Part shown: piece after piece, positions 25,806 to 35,900 of the stretch
Position numbering within the stretch: position 1 is the stretch's first letter
Layout of the letters: every line of letters starts with the position of its first letter
Assembly (NCBI GenBank): GCA_963833585.1
Contig: CAWHYF010000006.1
Coordinates: 310,001-374,000, forward strand
Direction of reading: 5' to 3'
DNA: 64,000 nt
From: Bog-756 sp963833585
GTDB lineage: Bacteria; Actinomycetota; Acidimicrobiia; Acidimicrobiales; RAAP-2
Position numbers and translations under genes: made by a program
The notes under the pieces: model-generated
Told to the model about the DNA's origin: nothing
What the model saw: only the letters and a program-made list of their open reading frames with translations
Database searches by the model: none

Positions 25806-26726
25806 TTAGGTCCCCTCGCCGTCGGGGTCCCCCGGGGACGCCTCGGTGCCAACGGAGTCGGCGTCCGGTCCGGCCCCGTCGAGACCCTCGTCGGTGGTGT
25901 CCTCGGGATCCTGGGGCTGGAGCAGTGTCCGGATCTCGGTGCGGGAGAACTGGGGCACGCCAGGTCCGCCGGCCAGCTCGGCGGCCAGCTGGCCCGACAT
26001 CGGACGGGCGAAGAAGAAGCCCTGGGCGGCGTCGGCCTTGAACGACCGTACGATCTCCACCTGGGCCGCCGTCTCCACCGCCTCCACGATGGTCGACATC
26101 CCGAGCGAGTGTGCCATGTGGATCACGGTCTCCACCACCAGCCGGTTGATCCCCTGGGACGACTCGAGGCCGGCGATGAAGGAGCCGTCGATCTTCACGG
26201 TGCTGATCGAGTGGCGCTTGAACGGTTCGAACGACGACCAGTTGGTGCCGGCGTCGTCCACCGACAGCTGCACGCCCATCTGCGAGAGGCGCTTGAGGTC
26301 GGCGGAGGCCGACGGGTCCACGATGGCGTCCTCGGTGACCTCGAGCGTCATCTGTCCGGCCCGGAAGCCGGTCTGTTCGAGGGCCGCCGCCACCGAGTTG
26401 GAGACCTCACCCCGGCGGAGCTGGTGGATGGTGCAGTTGACACCCAGCTGGATGCTCGGCGACCAACTGCAGGCCTGCTCGCACGCCTCCGTCACGATCC
26501 ATCGAGTCAATGGCCCGATGTCCCCGTTGTCCTCGGCCCACGGAATCAGCTGGTTGGGCGAGATGAGACCCTTGGTCGGGTGTTGCCACCGGACCAAGGC
26601 CTCCATGCCGAGCAGCCGGCCACTGGAGAGGTCGACCACCGGTAGGTACTCGAGGAAGGGCGATCCGGCCAGGGTGAAGGTCGGGGCCGTCTGGGTCAGC
26701 ACGGGACGGCCCGTCCGACAGGCCAC
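25806..26726 (-). CDS. EAL-domain cyclic-di-GMP phosphodiesterase-like protein
   Basis: This is a stand-alone EAL domain of about 306 residues. Catalytic elements are present: MEALVRWQHP (EAL), GVNCTIHQLR (Asn ligand), MTLEVTED, SVDDAGTNWSSF in the place of DDFGTGYSS, VKIDGSFIAGL and IVEAVETAAQ, with QGFFFARP at the end. The usual metal ligands and lysine are kept, so hydrolysis of c-di-GMP is plausible. The altered loop (DAGTN) may weaken dimerisation or activity. The acidic tail after residue 265 is low-complexity. The frame opens at a GTG (26726) without a clear ribosome site, so the start is uncertain. No sensor domain is attached. Confidence 0.85.
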   Translation of the reverse strand: MACRTGRPVLTQTAPTFTLAGSPFLEYLPVVDLSSGRLLGMEALVRWQHPTKGLISPNQLIPWAEDNGDIGPLTRWIVTEACEQACSWSPSIQLGVNCTIHQLRRGEVSNSVAAALEQTGFRAGQMTLEVTEDAIVDPSASADLKRLSQMGVQLSVDDAGTNWSSFEPFKRHSISTVKIDGSFIAGLESSQGINRLVVETVIHMAHSLGMSTIVEAVETAAQVEIVRSFKADAAQGFFFARPMSGQLAAELAGGPGVPQFSRTEIRTLLQPQDPEDTTDEGLDGAGPDADSVGTEASPGDPDGEGT

Positions 26727-26882
26727 GCGCCACCGCCGTCGTCCACGATCACCGCGGCCAGGAACTCAGTTTGCACCCTGTAATCATCGACCACCCGGAG
26801 CCTCCACTTGAGGAGTTTCGGGGCGGGCGGTGGGTCCCTTCTCCCCTGGTCAGGGGCTCGGATCGTCCCGGCTACCGAGGGG

Positions 26883-27719
26883 TCAGGTGGAGATGTCCCC
26901 GCCCTGCTCCTCGGCCGCCGCCAGGAACGCCGGCCACTCCCCGCCGCCGTGGGCCACCAGGTTGGCCCCGCTGACATAGGCCGCCAGCGGCGAGGCCAGG
27001 AACAGGCACAGCCCGGCAACGTCTCCGGGGGTCGCGAACCGGCCGAGGGGGACGGTGGCGGCCACCCGGGCCATGCCCGCGGGTCCCCCGTAGTGGTCCT
27101 CCGCTCCGTCGGTGGCCACCAGGCCGGCGCTGAGTGTGTTGACCCGGACCTTCGGAGCCCACTCGATGGCCAGGGACTGGGTCATGTTGATCAGGCCGGC
27201 CTTGGCCGCCCCGTAGGCCGCCGTGCCGGGCGAGGGCCGGATTCCACTGACCGAGGCGATGTTCACGATTGATCCTCCCTCGACCTGTTCCTGCATGGTC
27301 GAGTTGGCTGCCTGGGCGCAGTAGAGCGGGGCCAGAAGATTCAGGCCCACCACCGACGCCGAGAATCGGGCCGGGGCCACCGCCGCGTCCACCTGCGGGG
27401 AGCCACCGGCGTTGTTGACGAGCGTGTCGATCCTCCCGAACCGGTCCACCGCCGCCGCCATCAGCGCCGAGGCCTGTTCGGCGTCCCGCACGTCAGCGGC
27501 GACGAAGACGGCGGTGCGGACCGAGCCGCTTTCGTCGGTGGCGCTGGGGAGCTGGTCCTCGGCCACCGGATGGCGTCCGCACACCACCACGTCGGCCCCT
27601 GCGGCCAGAAATGCCACGCTGATGGCCTGGCCGATACCCCTGGTCCCCCCGGTGACGACGGCCACCCGCCCGGCGAAGTCGAACCGAACCGATGCGCGAG
27701 CAGAATCGACGCTGTCCAC
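26883..27719 (-). CDS. SDR family oxidoreductase of the steroid ring C/D cluster
   Basis: This 278-residue short-chain dehydrogenase has the cofactor motif TGGTRGIG near residue 23, NNAG, and the catalytic SVSG...YGAAK set. The stretch RPSPGTAAYGAAKAGLINMT with APKVRVNTLSAGLV is characteristic. The gene is divergent from echA20, the same arrangement as the SDR genes Rv3548c/Rv3549c next to echA20-ipdAB in Mycobacterium tuberculosis. It probably oxidises or reduces a ring-opened steroid CoA intermediate, but the exact step is not established. The shared gap of about 65 bp contains the CTGACG-type dyad, so both directions may be controlled together. Confidence 0.87.
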   Translation of the reverse strand: MDSVDSARASVRFDFAGRVAVVTGGTRGIGQAISVAFLAAGADVVVCGRHPVAEDQLPSATDESGSVRTAVFVAADVRDAEQASALMAAAVDRFGRIDTLVNNAGGSPQVDAAVAPARFSASVVGLNLLAPLYCAQAANSTMQEQVEGGSIVNIASVSGIRPSPGTAAYGAAKAGLINMTQSLAIEWAPKVRVNTLSAGLVATDGAEDHYGGPAGMARVAATVPLGRFATPGDVAGLCLFLASPLAAYVSGANLVAHGGGEWPAFLAAAEEQGGDIST

Positions 27720-27743
27720 AGCTGCCTCCCGGCCTCCGACTGG

Positions 27744-27765
27744 TACTGTCCTGACGCTGTATCAG
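27744..27765. promoter_or_regulatory. CTGACG-n3-CGTCAG-type operator with -10-like hexamer, echA20 promoter
   Basis: CTGACGCTGTATCAG (27751-27765) matches the shared 15-bp dyad with one arm mismatch. The hexamer TACTGT (27744-27749) ends one base before it, so the operator would cover the transcription start of the echA20 operon. The same layout recurs at 52643-52664. Confidence 0.55.
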
Positions 27766-27784
27766 ATCACGTCCCGGAGCGCGC

Positions 27785-28543
27785 ATGCCCATCACCGTCC
27801 ATCAGACCGCTTCTGGCGTCGCCGAGGTGGTCATCGACCATCCCCCGGTCAACGCCCTCGACGTGGCGGGCTGGTACGGCCTGGCCGAGGCAGTTCTGGC
27901 GGCGGGTCGTGTGCCGGACAACCGGGTGGTGATCCTCCGGGCCGAGGGTCGGGGTTTCTGTGCCGGGGTGGACATCAAGGAGATCCAGGCCCGGGGCGAC
28001 GAGGCGCTCATCGGGGCCAACCGGGGGTGCTTCGCCGCCTTCGCCGCGGTCTACGAGTGCGAGGTGCCGGTCATCGCCGCCGTGCACGGCTTCTGCCTCG
28101 GCGGCGGAGTGGGCCTGGCCGGTAACGCCGACATCGTGGTGGCCTCGGACGACGCCACCTTCGGGCTACCCGAAGTGGACCGGGGGGCCCTCGGCGCAGC
28201 CACCCATCTCTCGCGGCTGGTGCCTCAGCACCGGATGCGGTCGATGGTCTACACCGCCGAGCCGGCCACCGCCGCCGAGCTCCACCACTACGGCTCGGTC
28301 CTCAAGGTGGTCCCCCGGGACCAGTTGGTGACCGCCTCCCGCGAGGTCGCCGCGTCCATCGCCGCCAAGTCCCCGACCATCCTCCGGCGGGCCAAGGAGT
28401 CGCTCAACGGTATCGACCCGGTCGACGTCAAGCGGAGCTACCGGTTCGAGCAGGGCTTCACCTTCGAGCTGCACGTGGCCGGGGTGGCCGACGAACAGCG
28501 CGCCGCCTTCGTCGAGAAGCGCGACGCCGACACCACCAGATAG
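27785..28543 (+). CDS. echA20: Enoyl-CoA hydratase/isomerase family, EchA20 (steroid ring D hydrolase)
   Basis: This 252-residue crotonase-fold protein is close to mycobacterial EchA20 as I recall it, from PITVHQTASGVAEVVIDHPP through GRGFCAGVDIKE, GANRGCFAAFAAVYECEVPV and FGLPEVDRGALGAATHLSRL to the C-terminal YRFEQGFTFELHVAGVADEQ. In Mycobacterium, EchA20 opens steroid ring D of the bicyclic CoA intermediate (HIEC-CoA) by a retro-Claisen-type hydrolysis. It heads an operon with ipdA, ipdB and ipdC, which matches that pathway. The oxyanion-hole region HGFCLGGGVGLAG is intact. The start is ATG at 27785. Confidence 0.92.
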   Translation: MPITVHQTASGVAEVVIDHPPVNALDVAGWYGLAEAVLAAGRVPDNRVVILRAEGRGFCAGVDIKEIQARGDEALIGANRGCFAAFAAVYECEVPVIAAVHGFCLGGGVGLAGNADIVVASDDATFGLPEVDRGALGAATHLSRLVPQHRMRSMVYTAEPATAAELHHYGSVLKVVPRDQLVTASREVAASIAAKSPTILRRAKESLNGIDPVDVKRSYRFEQGFTFELHVAGVADEQRAAFVEKRDADTTR

Positions 28544-28551
28544 GGGCTGAC

Positions 28552-29460
28552 GTGGCTGACAAACGACTCACGCTCGACGAGCTCGTCGGCGAGCTCCGCA
28601 GTGGGATGACCATCGGGATCGGCGGTTGGGGGTCGCGGCGCAAGCCGATGGCGGCGGTGCGGGCCATCCTGCGAAGCGGGCTCACCGACCTCACGGTGGT
28701 GTCCTACGGCGGGCCCGATGTCGGCCTGCTGTGTGCGGCCGGCAAGGTGAGCAAGGTGGTCTTCGGATTCGTCACCCTCGACTCCATCCCCACCGACCCC
28801 CACTTCAAGGCGGCTCGCCAGCAGGGAGCCATCGAGTGCATGGAGCTGGACGAGGGCATGTTCTACCTGGGGCTGTTGGCTGCGGCGCAGCGTGTGCCGT
28901 TCCTCCCCACCCGGGCCGGCCTGGGATCGGACGTGATGGTGGTGAACCCGACCCTGCGCACGGTGGCCTCGCCCTACGACGACGGGGAGGAACTGGTGGC
29001 CGTGCCCGCCCTCCGTCTGGACGCCGCGCTGATCCACGTGAATCGGGCCGACGCCAGGGGGTCGGGCCAGATCCTCGGACCCGACCCGTACTTCGATGAG
29101 CTCTTCCTCGGCGCCGCCGACCGCCGGTTCGTCACCACCGAGCAGCTCGTCGACACCGACCGGTTCGCCTCCGAGGGGCCTCTGCAGACCCTGTGCATCA
29201 GCCGGATGCTGACCGACGGTGTGGTCGAGACCGAGGGCGGGGCCCACTTCACCGCCTGTGTCCCCGACTACTCCCGGGACGAGGCGTTCCAGAAGGAGTA
29301 CGTGGCCGCGGCCGGGGACCCGGACGCGTGGGCGGCCTTCGGCGAGCGTTTCCTCGCCCTCGGCGAGCGGGAGTACCAGCGGGCCGTGGGACAGGCCGCC
29401 GCGGAACGAACGGCCAGGGCCTCGGTGTCCGAGGCAGCCGGTACCCGGGCGGGCCGGTGA
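28552..29460 (+). CDS. ipdA: CoA-transferase-like hydrolase subunit IpdA
   Basis: This 302-residue protein of the CoA-transferase I fold begins ADKRLTLDELVGELRSGMTI and continues GIGGWGSRRKPMAAVRAIL. The acidic segment AIECMELDEGMFYLGL and the RAGLGSDVMVVNPTL region match IpdA. With IpdB it forms the hydrolase that opens ring C of the steroid-derived COCHEA-CoA in actinobacteria. The GTG start follows echA20 by 8 bases and its stop overlaps the ipdB start. The C-terminal 25 residues are Arg/Ala-rich and poorly conserved. Naming rests on sequence pattern and gene order. Confidence 0.92.
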   Translation: MADKRLTLDELVGELRSGMTIGIGGWGSRRKPMAAVRAILRSGLTDLTVVSYGGPDVGLLCAAGKVSKVVFGFVTLDSIPTDPHFKAARQQGAIECMELDEGMFYLGLLAAAQRVPFLPTRAGLGSDVMVVNPTLRTVASPYDDGEELVAVPALRLDAALIHVNRADARGSGQILGPDPYFDELFLGAADRRFVTTEQLVDTDRFASEGPLQTLCISRMLTDGVVETEGGAHFTACVPDYSRDEAFQKEYVAAAGDPDAWAAFGERFLALGEREYQRAVGQAAAERTARASVSEAAGTRAGR

Positions 29461-30254
29461 GCACGCCGGGATCGGACATCGAGGGGTCCGGGGGATCCGG
29501 GGTCACCCGCGCCGAGTACTGCGCCATCGCCTGTGCCGAGGTCTTCCGGGGAGATGGCGAGGTCATGGCCAGCGCCTTCGGCACCGCACCGGCCCTCGGG
29601 GCCCGCCTGGCCCGGCTGACCTTCGCCCCCGATCTGGTCCTCACTGACGGCGAGGCCGCCCTGGTGGCAGGGGCGCCGGCCCTCGGGGCCGATCCCACCA
29701 CCGTGCTGCTCGAATCCCACATGCCCTACCGGAGGGTGTTCGACGTCGTCTGGTCCGGGAGGCGCAACCTGATCATGATGGCCTCCCAGATCGACCGAAC
29801 CGGAAACCAGAACATCAGCGCCATCGGCCCCTGGGCCCGACCCAAGGTCCAGCTCATCGGGGTGCGGGGCGCCCCGGGCAACACCGTCAACCACACGACC
29901 AGTTACTGGGTGCCCGGGCACTCGACCCGTTCCTTCGTCGAGCAGGTCGACGTGGTCTCGGGGGTGGGCTACGCCCGGGCCGAGGCGGCCGGGCCCTCGG
30001 CCACCCGGTACCACGAGATCCGCCGGGTGGTCTCCAACCTGGGCGTCTTCGACTTCGAGACCCCCGGTCACGGCATGCGACTTCGCTCGGTCCATCCCGG
30101 CGTGACCGTGGACGACATCGTCCAGGCCACCGGGTTCGAGCTGGCCATCCCGGCCGATGTGCCGGAGACCCGGCAGCCCACGCCCGAGGAGCTGGAGCTG
30201 ATCCGGACCGTGCTCGACCCACGGGGCCTTCGTGAGCGCGAGATCCGATCATGA
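29457..30254 (+). CDS. ipdB: CoA-transferase-like hydrolase subunit IpdB
   Basis: This 265-residue partner of IpdA contains VTRAEYCAIACAEVFRGDGE, GSFGTAP-like VMASAFGTAPALGARLARLT, YRRVFDVVWSGRRNLIMMAS and QIDRTGNQNISAIG, all typical of the IpdB family. The start is GTG at 29457, overlapping the ipdA stop (GTGA); an in-frame extension upstream lies within ipdA and is ignored. Its ATGA overlap with ipdC keeps all three genes in one translational unit. The complex acts in the cytoplasm on ring-opened steroid CoA thioesters. Confidence 0.92.
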   Translation: MSTPGSDIEGSGGSGVTRAEYCAIACAEVFRGDGEVMASAFGTAPALGARLARLTFAPDLVLTDGEAALVAGAPALGADPTTVLLESHMPYRRVFDVVWSGRRNLIMMASQIDRTGNQNISAIGPWARPKVQLIGVRGAPGNTVNHTTSYWVPGHSTRSFVEQVDVVSGVGYARAEAAGPSATRYHEIRRVVSNLGVFDFETPGHGMRLRSVHPGVTVDDIVQATGFELAIPADVPETRQPTPEELELIRTVLDPRGLREREIRS

Positions 30255-31372
30255 CCCCGGCCGGCCAGGCCGCGGCCGGACGGCTCCATCCGGCCCTCCA
30301 CACCCCCTTCTGCGAATTGGTGGGCGTCCGGTACCCCATCGTGCAGACCGGGATGGGCTGGGTGGCCGGTCCCCGGCTGGTGGCGGCGACCGCCGAGGCC
30401 GGCGGGCTCGGCATCCTGGCCTCGGCCACCATGACCTTCCCCGAACTGGTCTCGGCGGTGGGTGAGGTCCGGGCCCGCACCGACCGGCCGTTCGGCGTCA
30501 ACATGCGGACCGACGTCTCCGACGTCGGCGATCGGGTGGCGCTGATGATCGACCAGGGGGTGAGGGTGGCCAGCTTCGCCCAGGCCCCCCAACCCGAGCT
30601 GGTGACCCGTTGTCGCGAGGCGGGCTTGGTGGTGATGCCCACCATCGGTGCCAGGCGGCACGCCGAGAAGGTGGCCGGATGGGGGGTCGACGCGGTCATC
30701 GCCCAGGGTGGCGAAGGCGGTGGGCACACCGGTACGGTCCCCACCTCCCTGTTGACCCCCGCCGTGGTCGACGCGGTGGGCGGCACCGTCGAGGTCATCG
30801 CCGCCGGCGGGTTCTTCGACGGCCGTGGACTGGTCGCCGCCTTGGCCTACGGAGCCTCGGGAATCGCCATGGGCACCCGGTTCCTGCTGACCCGGGAGAG
30901 CCGGGTGCCCGACGAGGTCAAGCAGATCTACCTCGGAACCCCGGTGACCGGCACCGTGGTCTCGACGGCCGTCGACGGGGCCCCCCAACGGGTCATCCGG
31001 ACGGCCATGGTCGATCGGCTCGAGCGGTCCAGCTGGCTGCGGAACGTGCCCCGGGCCTTGGCCAATGCCCACGCCTTCCGGCGCGAGACCGACACCACCC
31101 TGCCGGCTCTGCTCAAGGAGGGGCGGGCCCTCAAGCAGGGCAACGAGTTGTCGTGGCCCCAGGTGGTCATGGCGGCCAACGCCCCGATGATGACCAAGGC
31201 GGCCCTGGTGGACGGTCGGACCGACGTCGGCGTGCTGCCGACCGGCCAAGTGGTGGGTGAGATCACCGAGTTGCCCACGGTGGCCGAACTCATCGGGCGG
31301 ATCGTGGCCCAGGCCACCGAGGTACTCGACCGGCTGGCTTCGCCCACTGGGGGCCGAGGGGCTGCGCCATAG
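30251..31372 (+). CDS. ipdC: IpdC-like flavin-dependent dehydrogenase (nitronate monooxygenase family)
   Basis: This 373-residue TIM-barrel flavoprotein of the 2-nitropropane dioxygenase family reads PFCELVGVRYPIVQTGMGWV, AGGLGILASATMTFPEL, VDAVIAQGGEGGGHTGTVPT (FMN phosphate loop) and VIAAGGFFDGRGLVAALAYG. In the M. tuberculosis cluster the third ipd gene encodes such a protein, which introduces a double bond into the HIP-CoA-derived substrate. Gene order echA20-ipdA-ipdB-ipdC is conserved here. Start and ipdB stop overlap as ATGA. It is the last gene of the operon, followed by about 300 bp containing an inverted repeat. Confidence 0.9.
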   Translation: MTPAGQAAAGRLHPALHTPFCELVGVRYPIVQTGMGWVAGPRLVAATAEAGGLGILASATMTFPELVSAVGEVRARTDRPFGVNMRTDVSDVGDRVALMIDQGVRVASFAQAPQPELVTRCREAGLVVMPTIGARRHAEKVAGWGVDAVIAQGGEGGGHTGTVPTSLLTPAVVDAVGGTVEVIAAGGFFDGRGLVAALAYGASGIAMGTRFLLTRESRVPDEVKQIYLGTPVTGTVVSTAVDGAPQRVIRTAMVDRLERSSWLRNVPRALANAHAFRRETDTTLPALLKEGRALKQGNELSWPQVVMAANAPMMTKAALVDGRTDVGVLPTGQVVGEITELPTVAELIGRIVAQATEVLDRLASPTGGRGAAP

Positions 31373-31521
31373 GTCGAAGTACGACCACGCCATTGATCGG
31401 AATTCTGCGGATGGGCTTCATGGTTGGACCGCACGCCCGACGCCGCCCCTTTATTCGCTCGGTTGCCCAGGATCGGCCGCGGGCAGGTCTTCCCCGATGC
31501 CCAGAAGTGACCGTGGCGTAA

Positions 31522-31599
31522 GTTGCAAATGGCAACTGCCCATTGTGCCGCCCACCGGTATGCGCAATAATCAGCACGGAACTACCAGCCATTTGCAAC
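31522..31599. promoter_or_regulatory. GTTGCAAATGGC inverted repeat upstream of the ketosynthase gene
   Basis: GTTGCAAATGGC (31522-31533) and its exact reverse complement GCCATTTGCAAC (31588-31599) are separated by 54 bp. The left copy is itself part of a local dyad, GTTGC-AAATG-GCAAC (31522-31536). Together they suggest two spaced operators for one regulator of the gene at 31672. The rest of 31373-31671 shows nothing. Confidence 0.5.
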
Positions 31600-31671
31600 C
31601 TGCCTAATACCTGCCCAGGATCTATGAGTCCACCTCGTGGAACCGCTGGACAAATGACTCGAGGAGTCGGT

Positions 31672-32887
31672 ATGTCGGAAGATGTCCAGTCCTACTCGCA
31701 CACCCCCTACCCTCGCCGGTTCGGGAGGGACACGCCGTCCCACATCACCGGTGTCGGTGCCGTCACCGGCTACGGCTGGGGCCGCAAACACATCTGGGAC
31801 GGTTTTCTGCTCGGTGAGAGCGCCGTCAAGCTGACGTCCGGCTTTCCCCTACTCGCCGAGGACGGCAGCCGCCTATATGGCCCGGGTCAAGTCGGAGGGG
31901 GACCGCCGCGACGGGCCCAGCCGGTTCATGCAGGCGGCCCGCTTCGCTGCCCGGGAGGCCATCACCGACGCCATGGAACGGGGGTGGAAGCCGGGACCGG
32001 TCGTCGGCCTGGTGCACAGTTTCGTCCTCGGCGACGTAGAGATGTGGCGGGAGTTCTATCGCAGCGACGACGTGGCGGAACCGCGGGAGTGGGTCAACCT
32101 GATGCCGTCGACCATGATCTCCACGTTGATGACCGAGAACCAGTTTCACGGGCCCACCATGGCGGTGTCCGCCATGTGCTCCTCCGGCAACGCCGGCGTG
32201 ATCACCGCCAAGTCTTGGCTCGACTCGGGCCTCTGCTCCGACGTCATCTTCCTCAACTGCGACCTGTCGCTGGTGGAAAAGAACATCTGCGGCTTCCGGG
32301 ATCTCGGGGTGGCGGTGGCCGACGCGCCGGCCCTGGACGCCTGTCGCCCCTTCCAGGAGGGGAGCCGGGGCTTCCCCGCCGGCGAGGCGGCTGTGGCGCT
32401 GGTGCTTTCGAACCAGGACCGAGGCGCCTACGGATCGGTCATGGGCGGGACCATGACCATGGACGCCTACAACGCGGTCAGCATCAACCCCGACATGGAA
32501 CAGGTGTTCCGGTGCTTCCGCCAGACCATGGAGGGCTCCGGGGTGGACCCGTCCGAGGTGGCCTACCTCAATGCACACGGACCGGGTACGGCCCAGTGCG
32601 ATGCGGCCGAAGCGCAGGTGCTCGACGAGCTCTTCCCCGAGGCCCGAGGCGTCTTCTCGGTCAAGCCCCTGACCGGCCATTGCCAGGGGGCGGCGTCGGG
32701 TGTCGAGATCCTCGCCACCCTGTATGCCTTCCAGACCGGGTTCATCCCTGCTCCCCCCCAGGTGGCGCCAGGGCACCCGCGCCTGGTCAACGGTCACACA
32801 GCCCGGGTACCCGGCCCGATGGTCAAGTCGTCCATCGGGCTCGGGGGCTTCAATTCGGCGCTGGTCATCGCTGAGCCCGGGTACTGA
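31672..32887 (+). CDS. Beta-ketoacyl synthase family protein, frameshifted near the N-terminus
   Basis: Two overlapping frames make up one ketosynthase of about 404 residues. The first, from the ATG at 31672 (GAGGAG about 6 bases upstream), reads SEDVQSYSHTPYPRRFG and HITGVGAVTGYGWG. The second carries the rest from AAYMARVKSEGDRRDG. The break lies near 31860-31875; removing one base joins them. The active-site triad is intact in the second part: Cys in SAMCSSGNAGV, His in NAHGPGTAQCD, and Lys/His in VKPLTGHCQGA. Such stand-alone FabF-like enzymes condense acyl units. The product is unknown, but it follows a steroid operon and has its own promoter dyads. Confidence 0.78.
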
Positions 32888-32967
32888 GCGCCAGGCGTCA
32901 TCGGCGACTCTCAGAGACGCTGGGTCCAGCTCAAGGTCCTCATTGGTCCTGCCGATGATGAAGGCCT

Positions 32968-35900
32968 ATGGTTGCTGCCGACAGCTTTGGGGACCGTAGC
33001 CGAACCATGTCCTTCGACCGCATCGAACGAGGCGCCCTCCTCGCTGACCGCACCTTCGAGCTGTCCCACGACGTCGACCTGGCCAGTGACGGTCTTCCCA
33101 CCATCACCTGGATCTACGACACCACCACCGACCGGGTCATGTGGTCCACCCCGGTCGAAGAGCTCTTCGGATTCCCGCCCGGGACGACCGGCTTCTCGGT
33201 CCACATAGGTAGCTGGCAGGACTCCGTCAGCGACGCCGCGGCCGTGGAGAACCGCAGCGGCGACGCCGGTTCGGGCGACATCGGCATGACCATGCTCGCC
33301 CCCATCCTGAATCCCATTCGGGTGGGCACCCCCCTGGCCGACTTCGATCTCCAACTGACCCTGACCGCACCGGACGGCGAAGACCACACGGTGGTGGTGC
33401 GGGCCTCGCCGGCCATCATCCCGGGACGGGCCAAGCCGGGATCGCCCGACGAGCTGCCGACCTCCTACATCGGCGTGGTGGTCGACGTCACCGCCCAACA
33501 GACCTTCCGTCGGGAGCTCAGCGACCTGGTCGACCGGTACCGCCTGCTGACGGAGGTCTCCCCCGACGCCATGGTGGTGCACCAGAACGGCCGGATCGTC
33601 TTCGGCAACCGGGCGGCCGTCAAGCTGGTCGGGGGCGGGACGCTGCTCGACCACCTGGACCGGCCGATCACCGACTTCGTCCATCCCGGAGACGTACCCG
33701 GCATGGTCGACCGACTGGCGCAGCTGACCGAGGACGGCCAGTTCGTCGAACACGGCGAGGCCCGGATCGTCTCCGACGACGGCGTGGGTCACACCATGGA
33801 GGTCATCAGCATCCGCACCAGCTGGGCCGGCGAGCCGGCCTACCAGGTCATCATGCGGGACACCTCCGAGCGCAAGGCGGCCGAGGCGGCCGACCGCTAC
33901 CGGGCCAGCCTGGTGGCCCACGTTTCGGACGCCATCATCGGTATCGACGCCGAGGGGAGGATCGAGAGCTGGAACGAGGGCGCACGGGCGATCTACGGGT
34001 GGGCCGAGGAAGAGGTGGCCGGGCTGTCCATCGCCGCCGTGGTCACGGCCAACCGGACCGACAGCGCATCGGTGCTGGAGCGCGGCCAGCGCACCCACCG
34101 CCGCAAGGACGGCTCCGAGGTCGACGTCCTGGTCTCCATCGACCCCCTCATCGACGACGACACCCAACCCTCGGGCTGGGTGGTGGTGGTCACCGAGCTG
34201 ACCGACGCCCGCCAGGCGGAGGCGGGACGGCGGGCCGCCGAGGAGCGCTACGAGGCCGTGGTGGCCTCGCTCAGCGAGGGCATCGTCCTCTTCGACGAGC
34301 ACGGGAACGTCTCGGCCCACAACGAGGCGGCCGGCCGCATACTCGGGGACCGGCTGAGCGCCGGCTCGGGCCACCAGATCTTCACCGGTTCGTCCATCGC
34401 CATCGAGGCCAACGGCCATCCCATGTCGGTGGAGTCCTTCCCGCATGCCGTCACCCTCTCTTCCGGCGAGTCCCAGGACGACCTGATCATCGGGGTCACC
34501 GACGGGAGCGGCCGTCGCCAGTGGCTGTCGCTGAGTTCGCGCCTGCTCTCCGGGGCGGGCCAGAACGAGTCCCCCATGGTGGTGTGTTCGTTCACCGATG
34601 TGACCGATCGGAAGGCGGCCGAGGCGCAGCTCCACTGGCTGGCCTACCACGACTCGCTGACCGGGCTGGGCAACCGTTCCCTCTTCAACGACGAGCTCGA
34701 GCGGGAGCTGCTGGTGTCGATGCAGCGGGGCACCAACCTGGCCGTCTTGTTCATCGACCTCGACCGGTTCAAGCTGGTCAACGATTCGTTCGGGCATGCC
34801 AGCGGCGACGAGGTGCTCCTGGCTCTGGCGCAACGGTTCAAGTCGGCCGTCCGGGGCGGGGACGTGGTGAGCCGCTTCTCCGGTGACGAGTTCGTGGTGC
34901 TGTGCCGGAACGTCCGCGACGTGGAGGTGGCCATCAGCCTGGCCACCGAGTACTCGCGCCTGCTCTCCGACCCCGTGCAGCTCTCCACCGGACGGAACGT
35001 GGTGGTCACCTGCAGCGTGGGCATCGCCTTCGTGATGCGCGGCCGCCAGTCGGCCCAGGACATCCTGCAGCAGGCCGACGTGGCCATGTTCCAGGCCAAG
35101 AACAAGGGGCGTTCCCGGATCGAGGTGTTCGACGAGTCGCTCCGGGCCAAGTCGGTGGCCCGGCTCGAGATCTACGACGACCTGCGCCACTCCATCGACC
35201 ACGACGAGCTGGCGGTGCACTACCAACCCATCGCCTCGGTCAAGGACGACCGGATCGTGGCCATGGAGGCGCTGGTGCGCTGGCACCACCCGCTGCGGGG
35301 ACTGCTCGGCCCGATGGAGTTCATCCCCTTCGCCGAGGAGACCGACCTCATCTTCTCGCTGGGGCGATGGGTGCTCCGCGAGGCGTGCCAGACCATGGCC
35401 GGGTGGCGCCGCGACCTCCCCGGGGCCGAGGACGCCTACGTGACCGTCAACCTCTCGGCCCACCAGCTGAGCGACACCGAGCTGCTGGACACCATCGCCT
35501 CGGCCCTGGCCGATTCGGGCCTTCCGCCCGAGGCCCTGGTGATGGAGGTCACCGAGAGCATGCTGATGAGCGACACCTCGGCGTCCATCGCCATGCTGGG
35601 CGGCATCCACGAGATGGGGGTGGGACTGGCCATCGACGACTTCGGCACCGGCTACTCCTCGCTGGCCCAGCTCAAGCGGTTCCCGGTGAAGATCCTGAAG
35701 ATCGACAAGTCCTTCGTCGACGGTCTCGGGTCCTTCGAGAACGACGAGGCCATCGTGGCCGCCATCGTGCAGCTGTCCAAGGCCCTCGGGCTCGTCGTGC
35801 TGGCCGAGGGCGTGGAACGACCGGTGCAGCTGCAGCGGGTGGCGGAACTCGGGTGTGACCTCTACCAGGGCTACCTGATGTCCCGGCCCACCCAGGCCGA

